Source: Accumulibacter sp. (GTDB lineage Bacteria; Pseudomonadota; Gammaproteobacteria; Burkholderiales; Rhodocyclaceae). From it: a DNA stretch of 64,000 bases. Position 1 is the first letter of the stretch. Every line of letters starts with the position of its first letter. The DNA lies in contig NZ_JAPUVI010000087.1 in NCBI RefSeq assembly GCF_029255285.1, positions 62,001 through 126,000 on the forward strand, given 5' to 3'. Positions 18,771-29,032 of the stretch are shown here, piece after piece. Below the pieces are notes generated by a model, which saw only the letters and a program-made list of their open reading frames with translations, did not search any database and had not been told where the DNA came from. The translations under genes were made by a program, and so were the position numbers.

Positions 18771-19775
18771 CTATTTCTGTTGGTAGATTTGGTCGAAGCT
18801 GGCACCATCCCTGAAGTGTGCTGACGACGCCTTGGCCCAGCCACCAAACACCTCGTCTACCGTGAAGGTCTTGATGGCCGGAAACTGAGCCGCGTATTTT
18901 CTGAGCAAGTCCGGATCGCGCGGCCGCAGATAATTCTGCGCCGCGTTTTCCTGGCCAGCCGCCGACCACAGGTAGTCGAGGTAAGCCTGCGCTTGCCTTC
19001 GAGTTCCCTTCTTGTCGACCACCCGGTCGACGATGGCGACGGGAAATTCCGTGAGGATCGACAGCGAGGGGTAAACCACTTCGAACTCGCCCTTGCCGAA
19101 CTCGCGAGCGATCAACTCGGCCTCGCTCTCGAAGGAAATCAGGACGTCGCCGATCTTGCGCTGCATGAAGGTGGTCGTCGCGTCACGCCCACCAGCGGCG
19201 AACAAGGGCGCATTCTTCAGCAGCCGGGCGACGAAATCCTGCGCCGTGCGGTCGTTGCCGCCGGTTTGCCTGAGCGCATAGCCCCAAGCCGCGAGATAGG
19301 TGTAGCGACCGTTGCCGGTATTCTTGGGGTGTGGCAGGATGACCTGGATGCCCGGCTTGACGACATCGCTCCAATCTCGTAGCCCCTTCGGATTGCCCTT
19401 GCGGACGATGAACACCATGGTCGACGTGTAGGGCGACGCGTTGGTGGGGAACTTCTTCGCGTAGTCCTTCGCAACAAGACCCTTCTCGGCGAGGAAATCG
19501 ACATCCGACGCCTGGTTCATGGTCACCACATCGGCCTCCAGCCCGTCGGCCACCGCCCGCACCTGCTTGCTCGAACCGGCGTGCGACTGCTTCAATTCGA
19601 TCGACTCGCCCGAGACCGCCTTCCAGTGCTTCTGGAAAAGCGGGTTGTAGTCCTTGTAAAAGTCGCGCGCCACATCATAGGAGACGTTGAGCAAGCTGAC
19701 GTTCTCGGCCAGCACCGTCGCCGCAAAGAGCAGGGTGACGAGGACGGCGGGCAACTTGCGAATCACTCGAAACAT
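18771..19775 (-). CDS. sbp: Periplasmic sulfate-binding protein
   Basis: The 334-aa protein has a signal peptide (KLPAVLVTLLFAATVLA, cleavage before EN). Sulfate-binding-protein motifs are LLNVSYDVARDFYKDYN, SHAGSSKQVRAV, ADVVTMNQASD, NPKGLRDWSDV and KNTGNGRYTYLAAWGYA. It captures sulfate in the periplasm and delivers it to CysTW. It is the first gene of the operon; an AT-rich upstream stretch with a good promoter suggests CysB-type control, as in other proteobacteria, though I did not identify a defined CysB site. Confidence 0.94.
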   Translation of the reverse strand: MFRVIRKLPAVLVTLLFAATVLAENVSLLNVSYDVARDFYKDYNPLFQKHWKAVSGESIELKQSHAGSSKQVRAVADGLEADVVTMNQASDVDFLAEKGLVAKDYAKKFPTNASPYTSTMVFIVRKGNPKGLRDWSDVVKPGIQVILPHPKNTGNGRYTYLAAWGYALRQTGGNDRTAQDFVARLLKNAPLFAAGGRDATTTFMQRKIGDVLISFESEAELIAREFGKGEFEVVYPSLSILTEFPVAIVDRVVDKKGTRRQAQAYLDYLWSAAGQENAAQNYLRPRDPDLLRKYAAQFPAIKTFTVDEVFGGWAKASSAHFRDGASFDQIYQQK

Positions 19776-19811
19776 ACGTTACTCCATGGAAGCCAGAAAG
19801 ATAACGGGAAT

Positions 19812-19839
19812 ACTATAGCCAATACAATTAGAACTACAA
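19812..19839 (-). promoter_or_regulatory. Candidate sigma-70 promoter for sbp-cysTWA
   Basis: On the minus strand TTGTAG (19839-19834) and TATAGT (19817-19812) are separated by 16 bases, inside a stretch (about 19795-19885) far more AT-rich than the surrounding sequence. The predicted start site would lie about 30 bases upstream of the sbp ATG. CysB operators usually overlap or precede such promoters; none was assigned here. Confidence 0.55.
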
Positions 19840-19949
19840 AGCAGCAATATCTATTTAGTTATGCCAATATCGAATATCCATGCTTGGCTCTGGCGACGAG
19901 ACCGGAGCTAGAGCGACCGGGACGATTCAACATCACCGCTGAGCGCAGC

Positions 19950-19977
19950 AAAAAAAAAAGCCACGGCGTCCCGTGGC
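19950..19977 (-). terminator. Rho-independent terminator upstream of the sbp promoter, reading minus
   Basis: On the minus strand a perfect 7-bp stem GCCACGG/CCGTGGC (19977-19960) with a 4-base loop is followed by a run of ten T (19959-19950). It sits 20 bases past the stop of the D-Ala-D-Ala endopeptidase gene and before the sulfate promoter, so it separates the two minus-strand units. Confidence 0.88.
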
Positions 19978-19996
19978 CACCCCTCGGCAGGACCGG

Positions 19997-21232
19997 TCAG
20001 GCACGCGTCGGCGGCTTACCCGGCAGCGAAGCGCTTTCCATCCAGCGTTTGATTCGGTTGGCGTCGCCGATACGGGTCTGCTTGCCGGTGGAATCGAGCA
20101 ACACGATGACCACCGGTTTGTCCGCAACGCGCGCCTGCATGACCAGACACTTGCCAGCTTCATGGATGTAGCCGGTCTTCGACAGCCCGATCTCCCAGGT
20201 CGGACTGCTGACCAACTGATTGGTGTTGTGAAAACCCAGCTCACGACCGTTGACTTCAGCTCTGGCGCCGGCGGTCGTCGAGAATTCACGGATAAGGGGA
20301 TAGCGGTGCGCCGCGGCAACCATCCGAGCCAGATCGTAGGCCGTGGACACGTTGTTGCTGTTGAGACCGGTCGGATCCTCGAAATGCGTGCGCGCCATGC
20401 CAAGCGACGCCGCTTTCCGGTTCATTGCGGCGACAAACGCGGGCATCCCGCCTGGATAGTGCCGTGCCAAGGCGTTGGCCGCACGGTTTTCCGACGACAT
20501 GAGCGCCAGCAGCAAGGCCGTTTCGCGCGGGATGACCGTACCCACGTGCAAGCGCGAACGGCTGCCGCGCAGGTAATCCACGTCCTCCTCGCTGATCGTG
20601 ATCGGCGCCTGCAGATTGGGCAGGCTATCCAGAACGACCATCGCCGTCATGACCTTGGTGATCGAAGCGATGGGCACGACGGCATTGGCGTTCTTTTCGT
20701 ACAGCGGCTCGCCGCCATCCTGTGGAATGACCAGTGCGGAGCCCGACTGTAGCGCCAAGTGCCCGGTCTCCTGCCACACGTCGACATTGCTGGCCAAGAC
20801 GCGGGGTCCGGCTTTCTTCTGGGCGCCGCGCGAGTAACCGCTGTTGGCCGACGACGAGATGATTCGGCTGCCCTGCGCCGGACGCGCGGAGTTCGGCTCG
20901 GCGGCGTGCCGGACGACCGTCTTGCCCGAAGTTCTCGGCGTGACGGCGGCGGCGCGCGTTACAGGCACGGCCTTGGCTTTTTCCGCAACCACATTCGCCT
21001 TGCCTGACCTTTGCCCGGCAAGCGGTTGGCTCCTGCCCTGCCGTGCCATCAGCGGCGCCTTACCCTTGGCGGCCGCCTGGCCTTGACTCTTCTCGGAAAC
21101 CGGAGCGACCTTGCTTTTCGTCACCTCGGTCTTGCCTTTGACTTTCTCCGCCGCCTGCGCGGCATCAATCGATGTCAGTCCGGTGCCGGCCAGGGCACCC
21201 AGCAGCAACGCTGCCCTCAGCTTAGTCCGCAT
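19997..21232 (-). CDS. pbpG: Serine-type D-Ala-D-Ala endopeptidase (PBP7/PbpG-like)
   Basis: From ATG 21232 the product is 411 aa. It has a signal peptide (LRAALLLGALAGTGLTSIDAAQA) and a long Lys/Ala-rich linker of about 120 residues. An S11 peptidase domain follows with SxxK in ASITKVM, SxN in SSENRAAN and KTG in SKTGYIHEAG. It cleaves peptidoglycan cross-links in the periplasm. The linker is longer than in E. coli PBP7. The reading frame extends 21 codons upstream to an ATG at 21295, but that extension is arginine-rich and would bury the signal peptide. The strong terminator follows its stop. Confidence 0.88.
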   Translation of the reverse strand: MRTKLRAALLLGALAGTGLTSIDAAQAAEKVKGKTEVTKSKVAPVSEKSQGQAAAKGKAPLMARQGRSQPLAGQRSGKANVVAEKAKAVPVTRAAAVTPRTSGKTVVRHAAEPNSARPAQGSRIISSSANSGYSRGAQKKAGPRVLASNVDVWQETGHLALQSGSALVIPQDGGEPLYEKNANAVVPIASITKVMTAMVVLDSLPNLQAPITISEEDVDYLRGSRSRLHVGTVIPRETALLLALMSSENRAANALARHYPGGMPAFVAAMNRKAASLGMARTHFEDPTGLNSNNVSTAYDLARMVAAAHRYPLIREFSTTAGARAEVNGRELGFHNTNQLVSSPTWEIGLSKTGYIHEAGKCLVMQARVADKPVVIVLLDSTGKQTRIGDANRIKRWMESASLPGKPPTRA

Positions 21233-21352
21233 CGCATGCCTCCTGCGTGATTCAGTTCGTGGCGATTCTACTACAGGCCGTCGCCAAGAGCACATAGATT
21301 CCGAAAAATTAGTGGGATAGCGGATGTATGTAATGTGAGATGTCAGGTAGTT

Positions 21353-22471
21353 TCAGGGCTCCAGGAAGGCTATGACTTCGTCCCGACAAGCCATGGCGTC
21401 CTTGTAACCCAGATCGATCAGCGCGCCAGTGTAGTCCTGCTCGAAGAGCAGATAACTGGTCAAAGCGCCTCCGCGCCGGTTCATCGCGCCCAGGCTGCGC
21501 AACAGTGTTCTCACGGCCCAAGGCAGACTCTTGGCATGCCGTGTGGCAAGGTCGTCGAGACCCACGGACGGCGAGATGACCAGCGACTGCACTTGGCGCA
21601 AGCCGAGGTCAGCACCAGCCCGCGACTGATCCGGAATGATCGAGAGCGTTTGATTGATCCGTTCCATGCCCTCCAGGTCGACCGCCAGGCTATCGACAAA
21701 AATCGACGCCATGGCGTGGCCGGCGATCTGCGCCAGCGTCGGATAACGCCGTGAGCTTTGCCGCGGGCGCGCATCGTAGGCTCGCCCCACGGCGATGATC
21801 AGGACCTTTTCCGCTCCCAGATGGATGGCCGGCGAGATCGGTGCCAATTGGCGCATCGAGCCGTCGCCGAAGTATTCGCGATTGAGATGGACTGCTGGGA
21901 AGATGAAAGGAATCGCACTCGACGCCATCAGATGATCGATCGACAGGCGCGTCCGACAGCCGGTACGCTGCATCCGGCGCCACGTCTCCACTTCCGGGTG
22001 GGCCTGAAAAAAGCTGACGCTGTGACCGGTTGCATAACCCGACGCGGTAATGGAAACCGCGTACAGCGAGCCCTTGGCAAGCGAGCGGTCGATGTTGCTG
22101 AAATCCAGCTGTTGCTCGAGCAACTGGCGCAAGGGCTCGTTGTCAAGCAAGGATCGCGGGCTACGCTTGACCGCCCAGCCGAGCAGCCAGCGGAAACCCG
22201 CAAGACCCATGCCGAGAGGATCGGCACGATAGATCTGGCCGGCATGCATGTTGCGCCACACGTCGGCCAGCGCTTCGACGGCGGCACTGAAGTTGTGAGC
22301 ATGACAGGCCAGGGTCGCGGCGTTGACAGCGCCGGCCGAGGTTCCACAAAGGATGGGAAACGGATTGCGCGTCGGCCCGCCCAGCAGTTCGCGCACCGCC
22401 AGCAACACGCCGGCTTGGTACGCCGCGCGCGCGCCACCGCCACCAAGGACCAGAGCCGTTCTGTTGCTCAT
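21353..22471 (-). CDS. Patatin-like phospholipase
   Basis: The 372-aa protein has the patatin oxyanion motif GGGGARAAYQAGVL near the N terminus. The nucleophile elbow is GTSAG (about residue 45) and the catalytic Asp lies in YFGDGSMRQ. These define a Ser-Asp dyad lipase/acyl hydrolase of the RssA/YlbK type. No signal peptide or membrane segment is evident, so it is probably cytoplasmic. In PHA-storing bacteria some patatin-like proteins sit on granules; that role is speculation here. Confidence 0.85.
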   Translation of the reverse strand: MSNRTALVLGGGGARAAYQAGVLLAVRELLGGPTRNPFPILCGTSAGAVNAATLACHAHNFSAAVEALADVWRNMHAGQIYRADPLGMGLAGFRWLLGWAVKRSPRSLLDNEPLRQLLEQQLDFSNIDRSLAKGSLYAVSITASGYATGHSVSFFQAHPEVETWRRMQRTGCRTRLSIDHLMASSAIPFIFPAVHLNREYFGDGSMRQLAPISPAIHLGAEKVLIIAVGRAYDARPRQSSRRYPTLAQIAGHAMASIFVDSLAVDLEGMERINQTLSIIPDQSRAGADLGLRQVQSLVISPSVGLDDLATRHAKSLPWAVRTLLRSLGAMNRRGGALTSYLLFEQDYTGALIDLGYKDAMACRDEVIAFLEP

Positions 22472-22587
22472 CTGTTCATTACGGGGCGCCGCGTCGTGCG
22501 AAACTGGAAATGTCGCCTACGCAAGCCTGACCAACGACCTGCCAGACAATCGCGGCAGGGCAGGCCGACTCGCTCGAAGTCGTCGGC

Positions 22588-24888
22588 TCAACGCTCGTTC
22601 ATCAGCTTCTCGACTACCGTCAGCGCCGTCATGTTGACGATGCGTCGCACCGTCGCCGTCGCGGTCAGGATGTTTACCGGCTGAGCGGCACCAAGCAGAA
22701 TCGGTCCGATCGTCACGTTGTCGCCGGAAGCGATCTTGAGCAGGTTGAACGAGATGTTGGCCGCATCGAGCGTCGGCATGATCAGCAGATTGGCCTGCCC
22801 TTTCAAGCGCGCATCGCCTGGAAAGACCCGCTGCCGAATGGCGTCGTCGAGCGCCGCGTCACCGTGCATTTCGCCCTCGACTTCGAGGCGCGGCGCACGC
22901 TCCTTGAGTAGCCGCAGCGCCTCGCGCATCTTCAGCGCCGTCGCTGTGTTGGCCGAACCGAAGGACGAATGTGACAACAGGGCGACCCGCGGCGTGACAC
23001 CGAAACGGCGAACCTCGTCGGCCGCCAACAGCGTCATGTCGACCAGTTGTTCGGCGGACGGGTCGTAGTTGATGTAGGTGTCGGCAATGAAGAGCGTCCG
23101 ATCGGGCAGCAGCAGCAGGCTCATGGCGTAGAGGTTGCGCACACCGGGCGCCAGACCGATTACATTCTCCACATATTCGCGATGCACATCGTGACGCCCG
23201 AAAGTGCCGCAGATCAAGCCATCGGCGTGACCCATACGAACCATCAAGGCACCGAACAGCGAGGCGCGCCGTCGTACCTCGCGCCTGGCAAAATCAACCG
23301 ATACACCCTTGCGTTCAGTCAGCCGTCGATACTCACGCCAGTAGGACTCGAAGTTGGCCGCGAAGAAATCGCCATAGTCGGCGGCAACGATCTCGAAATC
23401 CGTGCCCGCACGGACGCGAAGGTTCAGCGCTTCGAGCTTGCCGGCGATGTCGCCCGGATGGCCAATCAGGATCGGTCTGGCAATCCCTTCATCGACGATC
23501 ACCTGCACGGCGCGCAGCACGCGCTCGTCGCCGCCTTCAGCGAAGACGATCCGCCTGGGCGCCTGCTTGGCCTGCGAGAAAACCGGTTTCATGATCAAGC
23601 CAAAGTGGTAGACGAATTCGTCGAGACTCTCCCGGTAAGCGTCGATGTCCTTGATGGGGCGCGTCGCCACTCCGGATGCCATGGCCGCGGCGGCAACCGC
23701 CGGCGCGATCTTGCCGATCAAGCGCGGGTCGAAGGGGTTAGGAATCAAGTATTCCGGGCCGAAGTTGCCGACCTGTTCGCCATACGCTTTCAGCGCCACG
23801 TCCGATTGCTCGACGCGTGCCAGCTCAGCGATCGCCTTCACCGCCGCCAGCTTCATCGCTTCGCTGATCGTGCTCGCTCCGACGTCGAGCGCGCCGCGAA
23901 AAATGAAGGGAAAACAGAGAACATTGTTGACCTGGTTGGGATAGTCGGAGCGGCCGGTGGCGATGATCGCATCGCTGCGCACCGCCTTGACCTCCTCAGG
24001 TCGGATTTCCGGATGGGGGTTGGCCAGTGCCATGACCAGCGGATTGGGCGCCATTCTGGCCACCATCTCCGGCTTGAGGACGCCTCCTGCCGACAGCCCG
24101 AGAAAGACGTCGGCGCCGTCGATCACTTCACCCAGGCTGCGGGCTTCGGTCCGCTTGGCGTAGCGCCCCTTGATGTCGTCCATTTCTTCCAGCCGTCCCT
24201 CATAGACCAGCCCCTTGATATCAGTCACCCAGATGTTGTCGACCGGGATGCCCAGCATCACCAGAAGATCCAGGCAGGCCAGTGCGGCAGCGCCGGCACC
24301 CGAGGTGACGACCTTCACGCGGTCCAGTTCCTTGCCTTGCAGGAAGAGCCCATTGAGGATCGCCGCACCGACGACGATCGCCGTTCCATGCTGGTCGTCG
24401 TGAAAGACCGGAATCTTCATTCGCTCGCGCAGCTTGCGCTCGACGTAAAAACACTCCGGCGCCTTGATGTCCTCGAGGTTAATGCCGCCGAAAGTCGGTT
24501 CCAGCGAAGCAATGATGTCCACCAAGCGATCCGGGTCGCGCTCGTCGATCTCGATGTCGAACACGTCAATATTGGCGAACTTCTTGAACAGCACGGCCTT
24601 GCCTTCCATCACGGGCTTCGCCGCCAACGGGCCAATCGGTCCCAGCCCGAGGACAGCGGTGCCGTTAGTAATCACGCCGACCAGATTGGCGCGCGAAGTG
24701 AGTGTGCTGACTTCGCCGGGCCGCGCGACGATCTCTTCGCAGGCAGCCGCGACGCCCGGCGAATAGGCCATCGACAGGTCGTACTGGTTGGTCAGTTGCG
24801 TCGTCGGCTGGATCGCGATCTTTCCCGGCTTGGGGTTGCGATGATAGAAGAGCGCAGCGGTGCGCAACTGGTCTTTGTCTTTGCTCAT
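22588..24888 (-). CDS. maeB: NADP-dependent malic enzyme with C-terminal phosphotransacetylase-like domain
   Basis: The 766-residue product starts at ATG 24888, which is preceded by AAAGGAGTGG; the upstream ATG at 24909 lacks such a site. Residues 1-420 are malic enzyme ([12 protein letters not shown], the Lys-containing [31 protein letters not shown] and NADP-fold [13 protein letters not shown]). The remainder resembles phosphate acetyltransferase ([38 protein letters not shown]) and is regulatory in MaeB proteins. It decarboxylates malate to pyruvate. It is divergent from pckG across about 370 bases, placing two C4-to-C3 decarboxylating enzymes side by side. Confidence 0.93.
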   Translation of the reverse strand: MSKDKDQLRTAALFYHRNPKPGKIAIQPTTQLTNQYDLSMAYSPGVAAACEEIVARPGEVSTLTSRANLVGVITNGTAVLGLGPIGPLAAKPVMEGKAVLFKKFANIDVFDIEIDERDPDRLVDIIASLEPTFGGINLEDIKAPECFYVERKLRERMKIPVFHDDQHGTAIVVGAAILNGLFLQGKELDRVKVVTSGAGAAALACLDLLVMLGIPVDNIWVTDIKGLVYEGRLEEMDDIKGRYAKRTEARSLGEVIDGADVFLGLSAGGVLKPEMVARMAPNPLVMALANPHPEIRPEEVKAVRSDAIIATGRSDYPNQVNNVLCFPFIFRGALDVGASTISEAMKLAAVKAIAELARVEQSDVALKAYGEQVGNFGPEYLIPNPFDPRLIGKIAPAVAAAAMASGVATRPIKDIDAYRESLDEFVYHFGLIMKPVFSQAKQAPRRIVFAEGGDERVLRAVQVIVDEGIARPILIGHPGDIAGKLEALNLRVRAGTDFEIVAADYGDFFAANFESYWREYRRLTERKGVSVDFARREVRRRASLFGALMVRMGHADGLICGTFGRHDVHREYVENVIGLAPGVRNLYAMSLLLLPDRTLFIADTYINYDPSAEQLVDMTLLAADEVRRFGVTPRVALLSHSSFGSANTATALKMREALRLLKERAPRLEVEGEMHGDAALDDAIRQRVFPGDARLKGQANLLIMPTLDAANISFNLLKIASGDNVTIGPILLGAAQPVNILTATATVRRIVNMTALTVVEKLMNER

Positions 24889-25257
24889 TTCCACTCCTTT
24901 GACGGGCATCCATCCTGCCCCAGCGACTTCCTGTGACCGCCCAGCGGCGACCGATCACCCACCCAGGCATGCCGTCCCGGCACGCGCCTTCACGCGCCGC
25001 GGCCGGCGTCGATGAATCGCCAGTGCCGCCTGGAGCTATGGCATAATTACACAAACTTTAAGTTCCTTGTAGCACCATCGCCTAGCATGCTGATCTCACC
25101 CCCCTGCACTGGGCTTGTTTCTCGCCAGCCGCGACCGACGCGTCGCATCCGACGGGCCTTGGCGGAAGACTCCGCCTCCCAGCCCGGTTGGCCAGGCTTT
25201 GCGCGCGCCGCGCCACGGTAAATCCAGCTTCTCTACCTTCCTTCGAGAGTGATTACC
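24889..25257. other. Intergenic region between divergent maeB and pckG
   Basis: No gene is recognised here. An AT-rich patch at about 25036-25075 contains CATAAT (25042-25047) and is the likeliest shared promoter area. I could not pair it with a convincing -35 box on either strand. Confidence 0.4.
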
Positions 25258-27096
25258 ATGAACCAGACTGTTTCCATCAATGCCCCCGACTACGTCAAAC
25301 ATGAACGCCTGAAACAGTGGGTTGCGGAAATCGCGGCCCTCACCGAACCCGCTCAGGTGGTCTGGGCTGACGGCTCGCAAGAAGAATACGACCGCCTCTG
25401 TGCCGAACTGGTCGAGGCCGGAACCTTCATCAAACTAAAGAAGCGCAAGAATTCCTTCCTCGCCTTTTCCGACCCTTCCGACGTCGCCCGGGTCGAAGAC
25501 CGCACCTATATCTGTTCCGAGAAAAAGGAAGACGCCGGTCCAACCAACAACTGGGAAGACCCCGCCAAAATGCGTGGCATTCTTGCCGGCCTGTTCAAAG
25601 GCTGCATGAAGGGCCGCACGATGTACGTCATCCCGTTCTCGATGGGCCCGATCGGTTCACCCATCGCTCAGATCGGCATCGAAATCAGCGATAGCGCCTA
25701 TGTGGTGGTCAACATGCGCATCATGACCCGTATGGGCAAGGACGTTTTCCCGGTGCTCGGTACCGACGGCCCCTTCGTGCCCTGCGTACACTCGATTGGT
25801 GCACCTAAAGAGCCTGGCCAGAAGGATCCGCGCTGGCCTTGCAACCCGACCACCAAGTACATCGTGCACTATCCTGAGACGCGTGAAATTTGGTCCTATG
25901 GCTCGGGATATGGCGGCAACGCACTGCTTGGCAAGAAATGCCTGGCTCTGCGCATCGCCTCGAACATGGCACGCGACGACGGTTGGATGGCAGAGCACAT
26001 GCTGATCCTCGGCGTCGAGTCGCCCGCCGGCAAGAAACACTACGTTGCCGCCGCTTTCCCGTCGGCTTGCGGCAAGACCAATTTCGCGATGCTGGTGCCG
26101 CCGAAGAGCATGAGTGGCTGGAAGATCACGACCATCGGCGACGACATCGCCTGGATCAAACCGCGCCAGGACAAGGACGGTGTGACCCGTCTCTACGCCA
26201 TCAATCCGGAAGCCGGGTTCTTCGGCGTTGCTCCGGGTACGAACGACAAAACCAACTTCAACGCCATGGCCTCGCTGGCCGAGAACACCATCTTCACCAA
26301 CGTCGCGCTGACCGACGACGGCGACGTGTGGTGGGAAGGAATGGGCCCGGCGCCGGCACACGCCATCGACTGGCAAGGCAACGACTGGACGCCGGAAATC
26401 GCCAAGGAAAAAGGCACCAAGGCGGCGCACCCGAACTCGCGCTTCACGGCGCCGGCGGCCCAGTGCCCGTGCATCGACGAGCAGTGGCAGAACCCGGAAG
26501 GCGTACCGATTTCGGCCTTCCTGTTCGGGGGTCGCCGCGCCTCGACGGTGCCTTTGGTTTGCCAGACCCGGGACTGGGAACATGGTGTGTACGCCGCCGC
26601 CACCCTCGGTTCCGAAACTACTGCGGCCGCTTTCGGCCAACAGGGTGTCGTGCGTCGCGATCCGTTCGCCATGCTGCCGTTCTGCGGCTACAACATGGCC
26701 GACTACTACAGCCACTGGCTGAAGATGGGTAGCGTCACCGACAAGCCGGTGCCGATCTTCATGGTCAACTGGTTCCGCATGAACGAGAAAGGCGAGTTCG
26801 CCTGGCCGGGTTTCGGCGACAACGCCCGTGTGCTCAAGTGGATCATCGGGCGCTGTGAAGGCACGGCTGCCGCCAGAGAAACCACGCTTGGCTGGATGCC
26901 CAGCTACGACGACATGGACTGGTCGGGCGCCGATTTCTCGCCCGCCGAGTTTGCCGGCGTGACCAGCCTCGACAAGGAAGCTTGGCTGAACGAGCTCGAG
27001 GGCGTCAAGGACTGGTTCGGAAAGATGGGCGACAAGCTGCCTGCCAAGCTGGCCGACGTCCGCGACGAGTTCGAGAAGCAGTTCCAGGCCGCCTGA
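25258..27096 (+). CDS. pckG: Phosphoenolpyruvate carboxykinase (GTP)
   Basis: The product is 612 aa from ATG 25258. A GTG nine bases earlier is also possible; the ATG is favoured by the GAGAG about 6 bases upstream. Family motifs are [12 protein letters not shown], the P-loop [18 protein letters not shown] containing the active-site Cys, the metal-binding GDDIAWIKP, and [13 protein letters not shown]. It converts oxaloacetate plus GTP to phosphoenolpyruvate in gluconeogenesis. The sequence is of the GTP-dependent type, not the ATP-dependent PckA type. A strong terminator follows. Confidence 0.96.
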   Translation: MNQTVSINAPDYVKHERLKQWVAEIAALTEPAQVVWADGSQEEYDRLCAELVEAGTFIKLKKRKNSFLAFSDPSDVARVEDRTYICSEKKEDAGPTNNWEDPAKMRGILAGLFKGCMKGRTMYVIPFSMGPIGSPIAQIGIEISDSAYVVVNMRIMTRMGKDVFPVLGTDGPFVPCVHSIGAPKEPGQKDPRWPCNPTTKYIVHYPETREIWSYGSGYGGNALLGKKCLALRIASNMARDDGWMAEHMLILGVESPAGKKHYVAAAFPSACGKTNFAMLVPPKSMSGWKITTIGDDIAWIKPRQDKDGVTRLYAINPEAGFFGVAPGTNDKTNFNAMASLAENTIFTNVALTDDGDVWWEGMGPAPAHAIDWQGNDWTPEIAKEKGTKAAHPNSRFTAPAAQCPCIDEQWQNPEGVPISAFLFGGRRASTVPLVCQTRDWEHGVYAAATLGSETTAAAFGQQGVVRRDPFAMLPFCGYNMADYYSHWLKMGSVTDKPVPIFMVNWFRMNEKGEFAWPGFGDNARVLKWIIGRCEGTAAARETTLGWMPSYDDMDWSGADFSPAEFAGVTSLDKEAWLNELEGVKDWFGKMGDKLPAKLADVRDEFEKQFQAA

Positions 27097-27117
27097 ACCA
27101 AGGGTGTCGGCGCAAGA

Positions 27118-27144
27118 GGCCGCCTGCGGGCGGCCTTTTCTTTT
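27118..27144 (+). terminator. Rho-independent terminator of pckG
   Basis: A 7-bp GC stem GGCCGCC/GGCGGCC (27118-27135) with a TGCG loop is followed by TTTTCTTTT, 21 bases after the pckG stop. Confidence 0.88.
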
Positions 27145-27204
27145 CGCCTGCGATACGCCTTGTCGCTAAACTGTGCGCTTCTCCCCGATTATCGCCCCCA
27201 CATC

Positions 27205-28365
27205 ATGGCCACCTTCCCCGCCAGCCGCCTTACCGACATTGCCCCCTTTCACGTCATGGAGTTGATGGCACGCGCCAGAGCGCTCGTCGCCGCCGGCCGC
27301 GACATCATCCACATGGAAGTGGGCGAACCGGACTTTCCGACGCCGGAACCGATCATTGCCGCCGCCCAGGCGCACATTGCCAGCGGCCGCGTGTTCTACA
27401 CGCCACCGCTCGGAATTCCTGAACTGCGCAACGCCATCGCGGCGTTTTACGCTACCCGTTACGGCTACGACCTCGCACCTTCTCGCGTCGTCGTCACAGC
27501 CGGCGCCTCGGGGGCGCTGCTGCTGGCCATGGCCTGTCTCGCCGAACCAGGTGGCGAATGGCTGCTCACCGATCCCGGCTATCCCTGCAACCGCAATTTC
27601 GTGCGCAGCTTCGAGGGCGTTCCTGTCGCTCTTCCGGTGCAGGCCGCAAACAACTTCCAGCCGACGCTGGACGATCTGGAAAAGCAATGGAAGGAGCGCA
27701 CGATCGGCGCCCTTTTCGCTTCGCCGGCCAATCCCACCGGAACCCTCATCGACGATGACATCCTGCGCGCGATCGCCGAATTCATACGGCAGCGGAAAGG
27801 ACAACTGATCGTCGACGAGATCTACCACGGCCTGATCTACGAGCGGGACGCGGCAACAGCGCTGCAGTTCGGCGACGACATCTTTGTCGTACAGAGCTTT
27901 TCCAAGTACTTCAACATGACGGGTTGGCGACTGGGCTGGCTGGTCATCCCCGAACGTTTCAGCCGCGACATCGAAAAGCTCGCCCAGAACCTCTTCATTT
28001 CGCCATCGGCGCCGGCACAGCATGCGGCACTCGCGGCTTTCGCGCCAGCGACGCTCAGCCTCCTCGAAACCCGGCGCCAGGAGTTCAAGCGCCGACGAGA
28101 CTTCCTCGCCCCGGCTCTGACAGACCTGGGTTTTCGCCTGCCGGCCAGAGCGGACGGTGCCTTCTATCTCTACGCGGATTGCAGCGCACTGACCCGGGAC
28201 AGCGACCGATTCGCCCATGCGCTGCTCGAATCGGCCGGGGTAGCCACCACGCCTGGCCTGGACTTCGGCGCCAACGCGCCGGAAAGGCATCTGCGCATTG
28301 CCTACACCGCTGACGTTGAACGTCTGGCTGAAGCGGTCGAGCGAATCCGCCGCTTTCTCGGTTAA
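27205..28365 (+). CDS. PLP-dependent aminotransferase, class I/II
   Basis: From ATG 27205 the product is 386 aa. Fold-type I aminotransferase motifs are MEVGEPDFPTPEPI, YTPPLGIPELRNAIA, TAGASGALLLAMACLAEPG, SPANPTGTLIDDD, IVDEIYHGLIYE and the PLP-binding Lys in VVQSFSKYFNMTGWRLGW. It belongs to the aspartate-aminotransferase-like group; the exact amino acid substrate cannot be read from the sequence. The frame opens 45 bases upstream, but the ATG at 27205 begins the conserved N terminus. Cytoplasmic enzyme. Confidence 0.88.
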   Translation: MATFPASRLTDIAPFHVMELMARARALVAAGRDIIHMEVGEPDFPTPEPIIAAAQAHIASGRVFYTPPLGIPELRNAIAAFYATRYGYDLAPSRVVVTAGASGALLLAMACLAEPGGEWLLTDPGYPCNRNFVRSFEGVPVALPVQAANNFQPTLDDLEKQWKERTIGALFASPANPTGTLIDDDILRAIAEFIRQRKGQLIVDEIYHGLIYERDAATALQFGDDIFVVQSFSKYFNMTGWRLGWLVIPERFSRDIEKLAQNLFISPSAPAQHAALAAFAPATLSLLETRRQEFKRRRDFLAPALTDLGFRLPARADGAFYLYADCSALTRDSDRFAHALLESAGVATTPGLDFGANAPERHLRIAYTADVERLAEAVERIRRFLG

Positions 28366-28447
28366 GCGGCTTGGCGGGCACGCTGCTTGGTCTGCGCGTC
28401 GTCCACCCCGACCGTGCCACCGGTATTCGTCCAGTGCGGCGCCCGTG

Positions 28448-29032
28448 TCATCCGAGCCGCCGGAAGCGACCGGGCAGGTCGCCGATCGACGCCAGACGCT
28501 GCCAGTCGAAACAGGGGCCGGGGTCGGTCTTGCGGCCAGGCGAAATGTCGCTGTGACCGACCACGGCATCGATCGGGTAGTGGGCGGCGAGACGCCCGAT
28601 CAAGGCTAGCAAAGCCGCGTACTGGGCATTCTCGAAGGGCAACTCGTCGCAGCCCTCCAACTCAATTCCGAGCGAAAAGTCGTTGCAACGCGGTCGCCCA
28701 TTCCATTCCGACAGACCGGCATGCCAAGCCCGCTGCCAACAGGAAACGAACTGAATCACGCGGCCGTCGCGACGAATCAGGAAATGCGCCGAGACTTGCA
28801 AGCCACTGATTTGCGAGTAGTACGGATGGGCGTTGGGATCGAGTTGGTTGGTAAATAAACGGATGATGTCGTCGCCAGCGAACTGCGCTGGTGGCAGGCT
28901 GATCGCATGCACAACGATCAGCGACACCGTTTCGCCTGGCGGACGATCGTCGCAATTGGGCGATTCGATGCGTGACGCCTCGCTCAACCAGCCGTCGACT
29001 TCCATCCCGAACGTCACGGCTTGCCGCTTCAC
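28448..29032 (-). CDS. ampD: 1,6-anhydro-N-acetylmuramyl-L-alanine amidase
   Basis: The 194-aa protein has the amidase_2 fold. Zinc ligands are in LIVVHAISLPP, AWHAGLSEW and the C-terminal SPGRKTDPGPCFDW; other AmpD signatures are VSAHFLIRRDG, CNDFSLGIELEG and VVGHSDI. It recycles cell-wall anhydro-muropeptides in the cytoplasm. Its ATG overlaps the pilR stop (ATGA 29029-29032), so it is translationally coupled to the type IV pilus regulator, an arrangement also seen in other betaproteobacteria. The length is typical. Confidence 0.93.
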   Translation of the reverse strand: MKRQAVTFGMEVDGWLSEASRIESPNCDDRPPGETVSLIVVHAISLPPAQFAGDDIIRLFTNQLDPNAHPYYSQISGLQVSAHFLIRRDGRVIQFVSCWQRAWHAGLSEWNGRPRCNDFSLGIELEGCDELPFENAQYAALLALIGRLAAHYPIDAVVGHSDISPGRKTDPGPCFDWQRLASIGDLPGRFRRLG

